Part shown: one piece after another, positions 1 through 6,097 of the stretch
How positions within the stretch are numbered: the first letter of the stretch is position 1
Layout of the letters: each line of letters begins with the position of its first letter
Origin: Desulfocapsa sulfexigens
GTDB taxonomy: Bacteria > Desulfobacterota > Desulfobulbia > Desulfobulbales > Desulfocapsaceae
Reading direction: 5' to 3'
DNA length: 6,216 nt
NCBI GenBank assembly: GCA_020721165.1
Contig: DYNG01000052.1
Span: 1-6,216 of the forward strand
Program-made: the position numbers and the translations under genes
Notes under the pieces: model-generated
What the model was told of the DNA's origin: nothing
What the model saw: only the letters and a program-made list of their open reading frames with translations
The model's database searches: none

Positions 1-71
1 CTTTCCGTGACGAAGAAGATGGCCGAAAAGACAAGCAAGATGGGATGATTTATTTCTGCCGAGGCCCTTAA
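1..71 (+). CDS. 3' end of upstream gene, possibly the ABC-2 exporter ATPase
   Basis: Only the last ~22 codons are present. Reading from base 3, the frame gives a tail beginning FRDEEDGRKDKQDG and ending at TAA (69-71). Many ATP-binding subunits of ABC-2 exporters end in a motif like LTGR-x-(L/F)RDEE, so FRDEE followed by a charged, low-conservation tail fits the ATPase partner of the permease that starts 40 bp downstream. This is inference from a very short fragment. The frame starting at base 1 also runs from the window edge to a TGA at 46-48 (ending KKMAEKTSKMG) and cannot be excluded as the true tail. The preceding few hundred bases, outside this window, would settle it. Confidence 0.4.
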   Translation, partial: FRDEEDGRKDKQDGMIYFCRGP

Positions 72-111
72 AGGAGCTACCCCCTCTTTTTACTATTTCA
101 CCATTCTCGTT

Positions 112-1188
112 ATGATGCTTAAACGAATATGGGCCTCGTTCGTAGCCCGTAATTACGAATTTTTCCGGGATCGGGCCGCCTTTGGTTGGAATTTTATCTT
201 CCCCTTCCTGCTCATCGTAGGTTTTGGCCTGATCTTTGGGGAAAGCGACCAGAAACAGTTCAAGGTTGGCATCTGGGAAACAACCGCTCAAATGACTCTA
301 CCACGGGAGAACGAGGAAGATGGCAGCCACCAGGAGACAGGCGACACCATTCCCCCAGCCTTTCGCCAGGGAAAACAGGTTCGCTTCCTGGTCTTTCCCA
401 GCCAGCAAGAGGCGGAAGAAAAACTGCGGCGCCACAAGATTGACCTCCTTCTCGATCGCAACTCCAAGCTGCATCGGTATTGGATCAACGATTCCAGCCC
501 CCAGGGCCTTATTGCCGAGCAACTCTTCCTGGCCTCGTTTCTGGAGGGAAAATCGGTGGCTGACAAACAGATCATCAGTGGCAAGCAAATTCGCTACATT
601 GACTGGTTATTTCCGGGGATTCTGGGCATGAACATGTCGTTTTCCGCCCTCTGGGGGGTCGGCTTCGTCATTGTCCGCTATCGTAAAAACGGCGCCCTCA
701 AACGACTCAAGGCCACCCCTCTCACCCCCTTTGAATACCTGAGCGCCCAGATGCTCTCCCGCATCTTTCTTCTGCTGTTTACCACCATCATCGTCTGGAT
801 CGGATCGGATTTAATCTTTCATTTTCAAGTCCATGGCAGCTATTTAAGCCTGCTTCTGATTTTTTTCCTGGGTGGTCTCAGCCTCTGTTCGATGGGACTG
901 GTCCTGGCTGCCCGTGGCATCAGTGAAGAGTTCACCAGCGGCATCCTCAACTTCATCTCCTGGCCCATGTCGTTTCTCTCCGAGGTCTGGTTTTCCCTCG
1001 AAGGGGCGCCGGTCTGGCTCCAAAAGCTGGCCCTGGTCTTCCCCCTGACCCACCTGCTGACCGGGGCCCGCAAGATCATCAATGACGGAGGATCATTCGC
1101 TGATATTCACACGGAATGTTTGGCCTTGCTCCTGATTACCGCCATCTGTCTGACCATCGCCGCCCGCCTTTTTTCCTGGACTGAATGA
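112..1188 (+). CDS. ABC-2 type transporter permease
   Basis: Membrane subunit of an ABC exporter (ABC-2 superfamily, DrrB/NodJ/YadH-like); the substrate cannot be told. The 358-residue protein has the family layout: a basic N-terminus with one membrane segment (about 27-43), a long hydrophilic loop (about 44-160) likely outside the membrane, then five hydrophobic segments near 166-188, 215-235, 243-267, 275-293 and 335-354. The family-typical stretch YIDWLFPGILGMN (162-174) opens the second segment, and a basic cytoplasmic stretch RKNGALKRLKATPL (191-204) follows it. The start is the first ATG in frame after a TGA at 46-48; a second ATG follows at once and either may be used. The AAGGAG at 71-76 is 35 nt upstream, too far to serve this start. 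The likely ATPase partner ends just upstream. The stop TGA directly abuts the ATG of the next gene. Family assignment is firm, function is not. Confidence 0.9.
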   Translation: MMLKRIWASFVARNYEFFRDRAAFGWNFIFPFLLIVGFGLIFGESDQKQFKVGIWETTAQMTLPRENEEDGSHQETGDTIPPAFRQGKQVRFLVFPSQQEAEEKLRRHKIDLLLDRNSKLHRYWINDSSPQGLIAEQLFLASFLEGKSVADKQIISGKQIRYIDWLFPGILGMNMSFSALWGVGFVIVRYRKNGALKRLKATPLTPFEYLSAQMLSRIFLLLFTTIIVWIGSDLIFHFQVHGSYLSLLLIFFLGGLSLCSMGLVLAARGISEEFTSGILNFISWPMSFLSEVWFSLEGAPVWLQKLALVFPLTHLLTGARKIINDGGSFADIHTECLALLLITAICLTIAARLFSWTE

Positions 1189-1968
1189 ATGCAAGCTCTC
1201 GTTCGTGCCCGACTTCTCGACAGCCATTGCCACCTTCCCGCATCCGCCCTGGCCAGTGAGCGAGACAGCAGGTGGCCAGGGCTGGATCTACCCGATACTG
1301 GCCGTTATTTCTGCAACACCACCTGCGAGCCGGAATGGCGAGTAGCGCTTAACCTGGCCGGACCAGAGAGCGCCATTATCCCTTTTCTGGGCATTCACCC
1401 CTGGTTTGCCGAAACGGTGACCCCGGGATGGGAGCGCCGGCTTCTTCTCCTGTTGCAGAAAAATCCGGCGGGCCTTGGTGAAACCGGATTGGACAAGAGC
1501 TGTCCCGTCAATTTTGACCGGCAACAGCAGGTGTTTCTGGCCCAACTCAGCATGGCCGTGGAGCTGCATCGCCCTCTGGTCATCCATTGCGTCAAGGCCT
1601 GGGGCCGGCTGCTGGAGATCCTGGAAGCACTTGCCGCCCCCAGACCGGCCATCATGCTGCACTCATTTTCCGGCTCCCTGGAAATCATGCAGCGGCTCCT
1701 CGCCCTGGGCTGTTTCATCTCCTTTTCACCCCGGCTCATCAGCAACCGCCAGCTTCATCCTCTTTTTATCGCCGCCCCGCTGACCCGCCTCCTGCTGGAA
1801 ACCGATACAGCCTGTCATCCCAGCCGGCCCGATCCGCCTCCTGAAGCAACGACCATCAGTCACCTCTACCAGGTGGCCGCCGCCCTGCGCGGTATCCCCC
1901 TGCCCGAATTTTCTCAACAGGTCTGGAACAATGGCAAGATTTTCGCGCACACGATCCTTCCTCGGTGA
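1189..1968 (+). CDS. TatD-family metal-dependent hydrolase (putative DNase)
   Basis: TIM-barrel metallohydrolase of the TatD family, cytoplasmic; characterised members are Mg/Mn-dependent 3'-5' exonucleases acting on DNA or RNA ends. The 259 residues match the usual ~260. The metal-ligand motifs are all visible in order: DSHCHL (11-16; H13, H15), GIHPW (68-72), GETGLD (97-102; E98), VIHC (121-124; H123), LHSFSGS (147-153; H148) and ETDT (204-207; D206). The start at 1189 immediately follows the permease TGA with no spacer and no clear Shine-Dalgarno site, so initiation probably depends on ribosomes finishing the permease. An ATG at 1185 overlaps the permease stop as ATGA but is out of frame with the HxH motif, so it is rejected. 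The last 38 bases overlap the next gene. Which TatD subgroup (TatD, YcfH or YjjV) it belongs to cannot be decided by eye. Confidence 0.92.
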   Translation: MQALVRARLLDSHCHLPASALASERDSRWPGLDLPDTGRYFCNTTCEPEWRVALNLAGPESAIIPFLGIHPWFAETVTPGWERRLLLLLQKNPAGLGETGLDKSCPVNFDRQQQVFLAQLSMAVELHRPLVIHCVKAWGRLLEILEALAAPRPAIMLHSFSGSLEIMQRLLALGCFISFSPRLISNRQLHPLFIAAPLTRLLLETDTACHPSRPDPPPEATTISHLYQVAAALRGIPLPEFSQQVWNNGKIFAHTILPR

Positions 1969-2680
1969 AGAGGGCTTTCAGCGCCTGCAACAGAGCCGGG
2001 TCACCATCGTCGGCCTTGGCGCGGTTGGCGGCCATGTTGCCGAAGGCCTCGCCCGCGCCGGTATTGGCAGTTTGCGGCTGGTGGATTTTGACACCATTCA
2101 CCTCTCCAATATCAACCGCCAGATCATGGCCCTGGAAACCACCCTGGGCCAACTCAAAGTGGAAGCGGCCCGCGAGCGGATAACCCTCATCAACCCCATC
2201 GTCCAGGTGGAGGCCTTGCCGCTCTTTGCCGATGCGGCCAGCGCGGAACGAATTTTGACCCCGGCCCCGGATATGCTGGTGGATGCCATTGACTCCCTGA
2301 ACCCCAAGGCGCAACTCCTTGGCGCCGCCTATTTTGCCGGGATTCCGGTGATCTCCTCCATGGGCGCGGCCCTTCGTTCCGATCCGACTCTCATTCGCAG
2401 GGCCGATCTCATGGACACCAGATGCTGTCCGCTGGCCAAACGATTGCGCCAGCGACTCCGGCGCAGCGGGGTTGAACGGGGCATCTCCTGCGTCTTCTCC
2501 ACCGAGCCGGTCTCCTGGCATTTTGATGATGACCCACTGGCCAACGATGAGGACGAAGCCCCCTTTGTTGATCGTGGACGAACTCGTCGCCACCTGGGCA
2601 GCCTGCCCACGCTGACCGGCATCTTCGGGCTGACCATCGCCAATGCGGTTATCCTCCGAATTGCTGGCTATCACCCCTGA
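1931..2680 (+). CDS. tcdA: tRNA threonylcarbamoyladenosine dehydratase (TcdA/CsdL, E1-like)
   Basis: E1-like ATP-dependent enzyme; TcdA converts t6A at tRNA position 37 to its cyclic form ct6A, which aids ANN decoding. In 249 residues it shows the opening FSRTRSFLGEEGFQRLQ (4-20), the Rossmann motif GLGAVGG (28-34), the acidic pair in VDFD (51-54), LSNINRQ (58-64) with the arginine that contacts ATP, GQLKVE (73-78), DAIDSLNPK (118-126) and a C-terminal FGLTIANAV segment. These match E. coli TcdA/YgdL (268 aa) closely. The paired CxxC zinc motifs of ThiF and MoeB are absent, favouring TcdA over those relatives; C165-C166 are adjacent and do not form such a motif. It lacks the lysine-rich extreme C-terminus of the E. 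coli protein. The start ATG lies inside tatD in another frame (38-bp overlap), which suggests coupled translation. No csdA or csdE sulfur-transfer gene is adjacent in the window. Confidence 0.88.
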   Translation: MARFSRTRSFLGEEGFQRLQQSRVTIVGLGAVGGHVAEGLARAGIGSLRLVDFDTIHLSNINRQIMALETTLGQLKVEAARERITLINPIVQVEALPLFADAASAERILTPAPDMLVDAIDSLNPKAQLLGAAYFAGIPVISSMGAALRSDPTLIRRADLMDTRCCPLAKRLRQRLRRSGVERGISCVFSTEPVSWHFDDDPLANDEDEAPFVDRGRTRRHLGSLPTLTGIFGLTIANAVILRIAGYHP

Positions 2681-2726
2681 TCCCTCTTCCCGCCCCAGAT
2701 ATTTTCTGTCCATGACCATGCGTACC

Positions 2727-2755
2727 TTTACATTTTACATCCCGCGAAGTAATAT
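2727..2755 (+). promoter_or_regulatory. Predicted sigma70-type promoter for lptA-lptB-rpoN
   Basis: A -35 hexamer TTTACA (2727-2732, 5 of 6 to consensus) and a -10 hexamer TAATAT (2750-2755, 4 of 6, with the key second A and final T) are separated by an optimal 17 bp. Transcription would start near 2761-2763, giving a ~113-nt leader before lptA. It lies in the 194-bp gap after tcdA, where a new transcription unit is expected. This is a sequence match only. Confidence 0.5.
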
Positions 2756-2860
2756 AGGCCTGATATTTGCATTGACGGCGTGACCCCTTTGAGAAGGATC
2801 GGGGCACACGATAGTGATTCAGCCTTTTTCCCGCCCTCCCCATAAAGTTTTTATTTGCAC

Positions 2861-2865
2861 AGGAG
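2861..2865 (+). promoter_or_regulatory. Shine-Dalgarno site of lptA
   Basis: AGGAG sits 9 nt before the ATG at 2875. It is the only strong ribosome-binding site found at a normal distance from a start in this window; the other starts appear to have weak sites or rely on overlap with the preceding gene. It confirms the lptA start. Confidence 0.8.
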
Positions 2866-2874
2866 TATATCCTC

Positions 2875-3390
2875 ATGTCACGACGATCTTTCATCCGCCA
2901 TTTTGCCTCCGCTCTTCTGTTCCTCTTCCCGCTGGTGCTTTCTTCTCCTTCCTGGTCTGTCGAGAAGGCGCCCATTAACATTGAGGCCGACCGCATGGTC
3001 TCGTTGGAGCAAAAAAACAGTGTTCTTTTTTCCGGCAATGTCCTGGCGACTCAAGCAGATGTACGCATTCGCTCACAGGAAATGACGGTCTTCTACAGTG
3101 AAAAGAAGAAGGGTGATGGCAATCAGGATGTGGAAAAGGTTCACTGCACGGGATCGGTGGAAATCACGAAGGGCGACTGGCTGGGAACCGGCAAAGCCAT
3201 GGATTATCTGGCCTCGCAAAGAAAGGTGATCCTCACTGGCAATGCCAAGGCCTGGCAGGGAAAAAATCAGGTCTCCGGCGAAACCATTGTCTATTATTTA
3301 GATGAGGGACGCTCGGAAGTGGTGCCTGGAAAAGTCGGCACAGAAGGCCAGCCGGGCGGGCGGGTGAATGCCACCCTGATTCCCAAATAA
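2875..3390 (+). CDS. lptA: LPS transport periplasmic protein LptA
   Basis: Periplasmic bridge protein of the Lpt system, whose stacked beta-jellyroll units carry lipopolysaccharide from the inner-membrane LptBFGC complex to LptD/E in the outer membrane. The 171-residue precursor begins with a Sec signal peptide: basic MSRRSFIRH, a hydrophobic core (about 10-22) and a likely signal peptidase I cut after SWS (28). The mature part is an OstA/LptA-like domain. It opens with the family-typical APINIEADRM (32-41), then shows repeated short strands with glycine turns (VLFSGNVLAT about 50-59, VHCTGSVEIT about 89-98, VILTGNAKAW about 118-127) and ends near NATLIPK. The length is close to the usual 160-190. 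The start has a good AGGAG site. lptB and rpoN follow, which supports the assignment. lptC, often just upstream, is absent: the preceding gene is tcdA. Confidence 0.88.
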   Translation: MSRRSFIRHFASALLFLFPLVLSSPSWSVEKAPINIEADRMVSLEQKNSVLFSGNVLATQADVRIRSQEMTVFYSEKKKGDGNQDVEKVHCTGSVEITKGDWLGTGKAMDYLASQRKVILTGNAKAWQGKNQVSGETIVYYLDEGRSEVVPGKVGTEGQPGGRVNATLIPK

Positions 3391-3681
3391 AAACGACCGC
3401 CAGAACACCAGAGGTTTTTTATATCGTTTTGCGATGAGGGGAGGGCGAAAATGACCAAGATGCCGTCCTGCTTCCCATCTCCTGGCCATCTTTGTTTTCG
3501 CTTCAACCATGTAATCCTCATCGAAACGAAATTTTGACTTCGCTGAAAATGGCTCGCTGCCTTGCCCCTGCCTCAGTCTTGCCAGTCTCGTTACTCAAGC
3601 GATGGCAGGCAGGTATTGAAACGATCCCTTCAAGAAAGGCTGCGCACTCTCTCCTGCTACTCCTTTATAGACAATTGACTT
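3391..3681. other. 291-bp spacer between lptA and lptB
   Basis: These two genes are usually adjacent, so a spacer of this size stands out. It holds a T6 run (3415-3420) with no convincing GC-rich stem in front, a large nested inverted repeat (3425-3528, listed separately), and a pyrimidine-rich stretch up to lptB that contains no Shine-Dalgarno site. A TTG-initiated 67-codon frame (3492-3695) runs into lptB, but it has no recognisable features and I do not call it a gene. No tRNA, transposase fragment or complete promoter was seen. Confidence 0.7.
3425..3528. repeat. Long nested imperfect inverted repeat (potential RNA hairpin)
   Basis: The arms pair in three blocks. The outer block pairs CGTTT (3425-3429) plus CGATGAGG (3432-3439) with CCTCATCGAAACG (3516-3528), leaving a 2-nt bulge. 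The middle block pairs GCGAAAA (3445-3451) with TTTTCGC (3495-3501). The inner block pairs AAGATG (3457-3462) with CATCTT (3487-3492). Together this is 26 Watson-Crick pairs, plus possible GG/CC and G-U pairs between the blocks, closing a 24-nt loop. In RNA it would be a long rod with internal loops. It could be a structured 5' leader for lptB-rpoN, an mRNA processing or stability element, or a decayed palindromic (MITE/REP-like) insertion. No clear target-site duplication was recognised. Confidence 0.65.
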
Positions 3682-4404
3682 ATGTCCCAACTTGAAACCA
3701 AAAACATCATCAAGCGATACCGCAGCCGGACCGTGGTCGAGGGTGTGAATATCCAGGTCAATACCGGGATTGTAGTTGGGTTACTGGGCCCCAATGGTGC
3801 CGGAAAAACAACCACCTTTTACACTATTGCCGGATTTATCCGTCCCGACAGCGGCCAGGTGCTTCTCAACCACGAAGACATCACCCAACTCCCGATCCAC
3901 CAGCGGGCGCTGAAAGGCATCTCCTACCTGGCCCAGGAGCCATCAGTGTTCAAAAAGCTGACCGTGGAGGAAAATGTGCGCATTATTCTCGAACCACTGG
4001 GCCTGCCCCGCAACGAAATCAACAACCGCATCAACGAGTTGATGGCCGATTTGAAAATTGAGCATCTACGCCACAATAAAGGCCACGCCCTTTCAGGCGG
4101 AGAACGACGGCGGGTCGAGATTATGCGGGCCCTGGCCACCCGCCCCCATTTCATTCTGCTGGACGAGCCTTTTGCCGGCATTGACCCCCTGGCCGTGGCC
4201 GATCTCCAGAAAATCATCATCGGCTTGAAAGACAAAGGTATTGGGGTGCTCATCTCAGATCACAATGTCCGTGAGACCTTGCAAGTCTGCGATTTTGCCT
4301 ATATCATGAATGCAGGCCGTATCCTCACCAGCGGTGTGGCCGATGATATTGTGGCCAGCGAAGTCGCCCGTAAGTCGTATCTGGGTGAAAATTTCAGCAT
4401 GTAA
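3682..4404 (+). CDS. lptB: LPS export ABC transporter ATP-binding protein LptB
   Basis: Cytoplasmic ATPase of the LptB2FGC transporter that extracts LPS from the inner membrane and pushes it onto LptA. The 240 residues match the family's ~240. All nucleotide-binding motifs are intact: Walker A GPNGAGKT (36-43), Q-loop Q85 in SYLAQEPSVF (81-90), signature LSGGE (137-141), Walker B FILLDEPFAGIDP (157-169; catalytic E162) and switch H194 in SDHNVRETL (192-200). The GLLGPNGAGKTTTFY and QEPSVFKKLTVEEN stretches and the C-terminal VARKSYLGENF are typical of LptB rather than of other ABC ATPases. The start fits the family (about ten residues before KRY), yet the 20 bases before ATG contain no purine-rich ribosome-binding site. 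rpoN follows after 27 bp. The permease partners LptF and LptG are not in the window. Confidence 0.96.
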   Translation: MSQLETKNIIKRYRSRTVVEGVNIQVNTGIVVGLLGPNGAGKTTTFYTIAGFIRPDSGQVLLNHEDITQLPIHQRALKGISYLAQEPSVFKKLTVEENVRIILEPLGLPRNEINNRINELMADLKIEHLRHNKGHALSGGERRRVEIMRALATRPHFILLDEPFAGIDPLAVADLQKIIIGLKDKGIGVLISDHNVRETLQVCDFAYIMNAGRILTSGVADDIVASEVARKSYLGENFSM

Positions 4405-4431
4405 ATGCCCCCCCTCTGGAACTGAATCTTC

Positions 4432-5931
4432 ATGGCCCTGGAACTGCGACAACAGCTTAAGCTGACCCAAAAGCTGGCAATGACCATGCAGCTTCGGCAG
4501 GCCATTCGGCTTTTACAGCTCAACCGACAGGATCTTGCCCAAGCCTTGCAGGAGGAACTGGAACAGAATCCCGCCCTGGAAGAAGATTTCACCTGCGCAG
4601 AAGAGGTGAGCAATCCCCAAAGCCTGTCAGCAGTGGAGACCCCGCCAGGAACCGACCAGGAGGGTGATTTCACCCCAGCGGTCGCGGTTGGTGACACCCT
4701 ACCGGAAACCAACTGGGAAGATTACGAAAACTCGTTTGACGATCTGGTCCGTGAGAGCGGCAGCGACAGCTACAATGACAACTTCTCCTTTACCCATGAA
4801 ACACCAGCCGCCGACGCCCCCAGCCAGTTTGATTTCATCTCTGAAAAGCCGAATCTTTCCGCATATCTCCAATGGCAACTGGCCAGCCATATCCACGATC
4901 CTGAGGAGTGGGACATTGCCCTTTTTATCGTCGGTAATCTGAACCGATATGGCTTTCTGGAGGTGGATCTGCCGGAAATTATGGCCGCCACCGGCTGTGA
5001 TCATGATTCCGCCGAATACATGCTGGAACTGGTCCAGGAGCTTGACCCACCCGGCATCGGCGCCAGAAATGCCCAGGAATCCCTCTTTCTGCAACTCGAA
5101 CGACGGGGCATGGGCGAGTCGCTGGCCGCCGAAATCGTCCTTCATCACCTGGAAGATATTTATAACAAAAACCTCACCGCCATTGCCAAGGCCACCGATG
5201 CCCGGAAGCCCGAGATTGAGCGGGCCATCGCCTTCATCGTCAGAGAACTGACGCCCTATCCGGGCCTGCCCTACGCCCAGGAAACCACCAGCTATATTGT
5301 TCCTGATATTTTTGTCAAAAAAATCGGCGATGAATTTATCATCCAGCTCAACGATGACGATCTTCCCCACCTGAAATTGTCATCTTATTATCATGAATAC
5401 AAAGAGCTTCTGCGCAAAGACAAGGCGATTGTCAAAGGCTCCCCCGCCGAGGCCATCAAAGAAAAGATTCTGGGGGCCGAATGGTTTTTGAAATCTCTAA
5501 ACCAACGACAGCGAACCATTGTTAAAACCATGGAAAGCATCATCAGATTTCAACGCGATTTCTTTGAATATGGCCCCACCCGCCTCAAACCCCTCATCCT
5601 CAAAGATGTCGCTGACGATATCGGTCTGCACGAATCCACCATCAGCCGTGTCACTTCCAATAAGTTCGTGCACACCCCGCAGGGCATCTATGAACTGAAA
5701 TACTTTTTCTCTTCCGCCATTGGCAGGCCCGGAGAAGAAGACCTGGCCGCCGAGTCGGTTCGTGAGCATATCCGGAAACTGATCAAGGAAGAAGATCCAC
5801 AACACCCCCTCACTGATGACGCACTTTCTCTCACCCTCAAAGCAGCGAACATCAAAATCGCCCGCCGAACTGTGGCCAAATATCGGGAACAATTGAAAAT
5901 CCTGCCAGTGAAGCATCGGCGCAAACGCTAA
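4432..5931 (+). CDS. rpoN: RNA polymerase sigma-54 factor
   Basis: Alternative sigma factor that recognises -24/-12 promoters and needs AAA+ activators for open-complex formation. The 499-residue protein has the full layout. Region I (about 1-50) carries the glutamine/leucine-rich activator-interacting sequence LKLTQKLAMTMQLRQAIRLL (9-28) and ELEQNPALEE (42-51). Region II is a long acidic linker (about 51-138). The core-binding domain (about 140-330) includes LNRYGFLEVDL (170-180) and ELDPPGIGARNAQESL (203-218). The helix-turn-helix lies near 388-412 (LKDVADDIGLHESTISRV), followed by ELKYFFSSAIG (421-431). The RpoN box ARRTVAKYRE (477-486), which reads the -24 element, is perfect. The start agrees with family N-termini; the ribosome-binding site is weak. 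It follows lptB by 27 bp, the conserved lptB-rpoN arrangement, so it is probably co-transcribed with it. No sigma-54-type promoter was found upstream, so autoregulation is not indicated. Confidence 0.98.
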   Translation: MALELRQQLKLTQKLAMTMQLRQAIRLLQLNRQDLAQALQEELEQNPALEEDFTCAEEVSNPQSLSAVETPPGTDQEGDFTPAVAVGDTLPETNWEDYENSFDDLVRESGSDSYNDNFSFTHETPAADAPSQFDFISEKPNLSAYLQWQLASHIHDPEEWDIALFIVGNLNRYGFLEVDLPEIMAATGCDHDSAEYMLELVQELDPPGIGARNAQESLFLQLERRGMGESLAAEIVLHHLEDIYNKNLTAIAKATDARKPEIERAIAFIVRELTPYPGLPYAQETTSYIVPDIFVKKIGDEFIIQLNDDDLPHLKLSSYYHEYKELLRKDKAIVKGSPAEAIKEKILGAEWFLKSLNQRQRTIVKTMESIIRFQRDFFEYGPTRLKPLILKDVADDIGLHESTISRVTSNKFVHTPQGIYELKYFFSSAIGRPGEEDLAAESVREHIRKLIKEEDPQHPLTDDALSLTLKAANIKIARRTVAKYREQLKILPVKHRRKR

Positions 5932-5932
5932 T

Positions 5933-6004
5933 CCTGTCACCATAGGTCTCGTGCAACGAAAAAATTGTCATTCACCATCGAGGCAGACCAAGGATTCTGA
6001 CAGG
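5933..6004. other. Imperfect hairpin downstream of rpoN
   Basis: CCTGTCA (5933-5939) pairs with TGACAGG (5998-6004), and inside it GGTCT (5945-5949) pairs with AGACC (5985-5989), separated by an asymmetric internal loop. No T-run follows the 3' arm, so it is not a standard intrinsic terminator. It could be an mRNA 3'-end or leader structure. It also overlaps the possible small ORF at 5951-6097, and the two readings compete. Confidence 0.4.
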
Positions 6005-6097
6005 GAACAGCACAGCGAACAACGAACTCGCCTGATTGAGCAATGGAGTGACAGTCGAGCAGATGAACTCAACCTTGAATGCAATGATTCCCCATGA
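5951..6097 (+). CDS. Possible small ORF (48 aa), overlapping glk start by ATGA
   Basis: A GTG at 5951 opens a 48-codon frame that ends in TGA at 6095-6097, sharing ATGA with the glucokinase start, an arrangement typical of translationally coupled genes. The peptide is very hydrophilic and charged (for example SDREQHSEQRTRLIEQWSD) with two lone cysteines, no signal peptide and no membrane segment. The ribosome-binding site is weak (ATAGG, 5942-5946, about 4 nt before GTG). The frame is open upstream only back to a TGA at 5909-5911 and offers no ATG. I do not recognise it. It may be a chance frame or a coupling leader whose role is to load ribosomes onto glk. Conservation data are needed to decide. 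Confidence 0.3.
   Translation: MQRKNCHSPSRQTKDSDREQHSEQRTRLIEQWSDSRADELNLECNDSP

Noticed and set aside
1856..2719. 287-codon minus-strand ORF opposite tcdA
   Set aside because: It is a long antisense shadow: the + strand frame has clear E1-like motifs, and the antisense translation is glycine-rich without any recognisable domain.
2712..2783. 23-codon ATG frame upstream of lptA as a leader peptide
   Set aside because: No ribosome-binding site, and the predicted promoter lies inside it so its start would not be transcribed from that promoter.
3391..3424. T6 run after lptA as an intrinsic terminator
   Set aside because: No stable GC-rich stem directly precedes the T run (3415-3420).
3298..3510. 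Minus-strand 70-codon ORF with GAGG five bases before its ATG
   Set aside because: More than a third is antisense to the lptA 3' end and the rest lies in the inverted repeat. The translation resembles no family, and the GAGG is part of the palindrome arm.
3603..3620. TGGCAG...TTGA match as a sigma-54 promoter for lptB-rpoN
   Set aside because: The spacing between the GG and the second element is about 2 nt too long and the invariant GC of the -12 element is missing.
3492..3695. TTG-initiated 67-codon + frame between lptA and lptB
   Set aside because: No recognisable motif, no clear ribosome-binding site, arginine/leucine-rich translation typical of shadow frames, and it runs into lptB. Kept only as a possible coupling frame.
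5965..5996. TTGTCA as a -35 box for glk
   Set aside because: No acceptable -10 hexamer at 16-18 bp; the nearest (AGGATT) is at 20 bp and poor.
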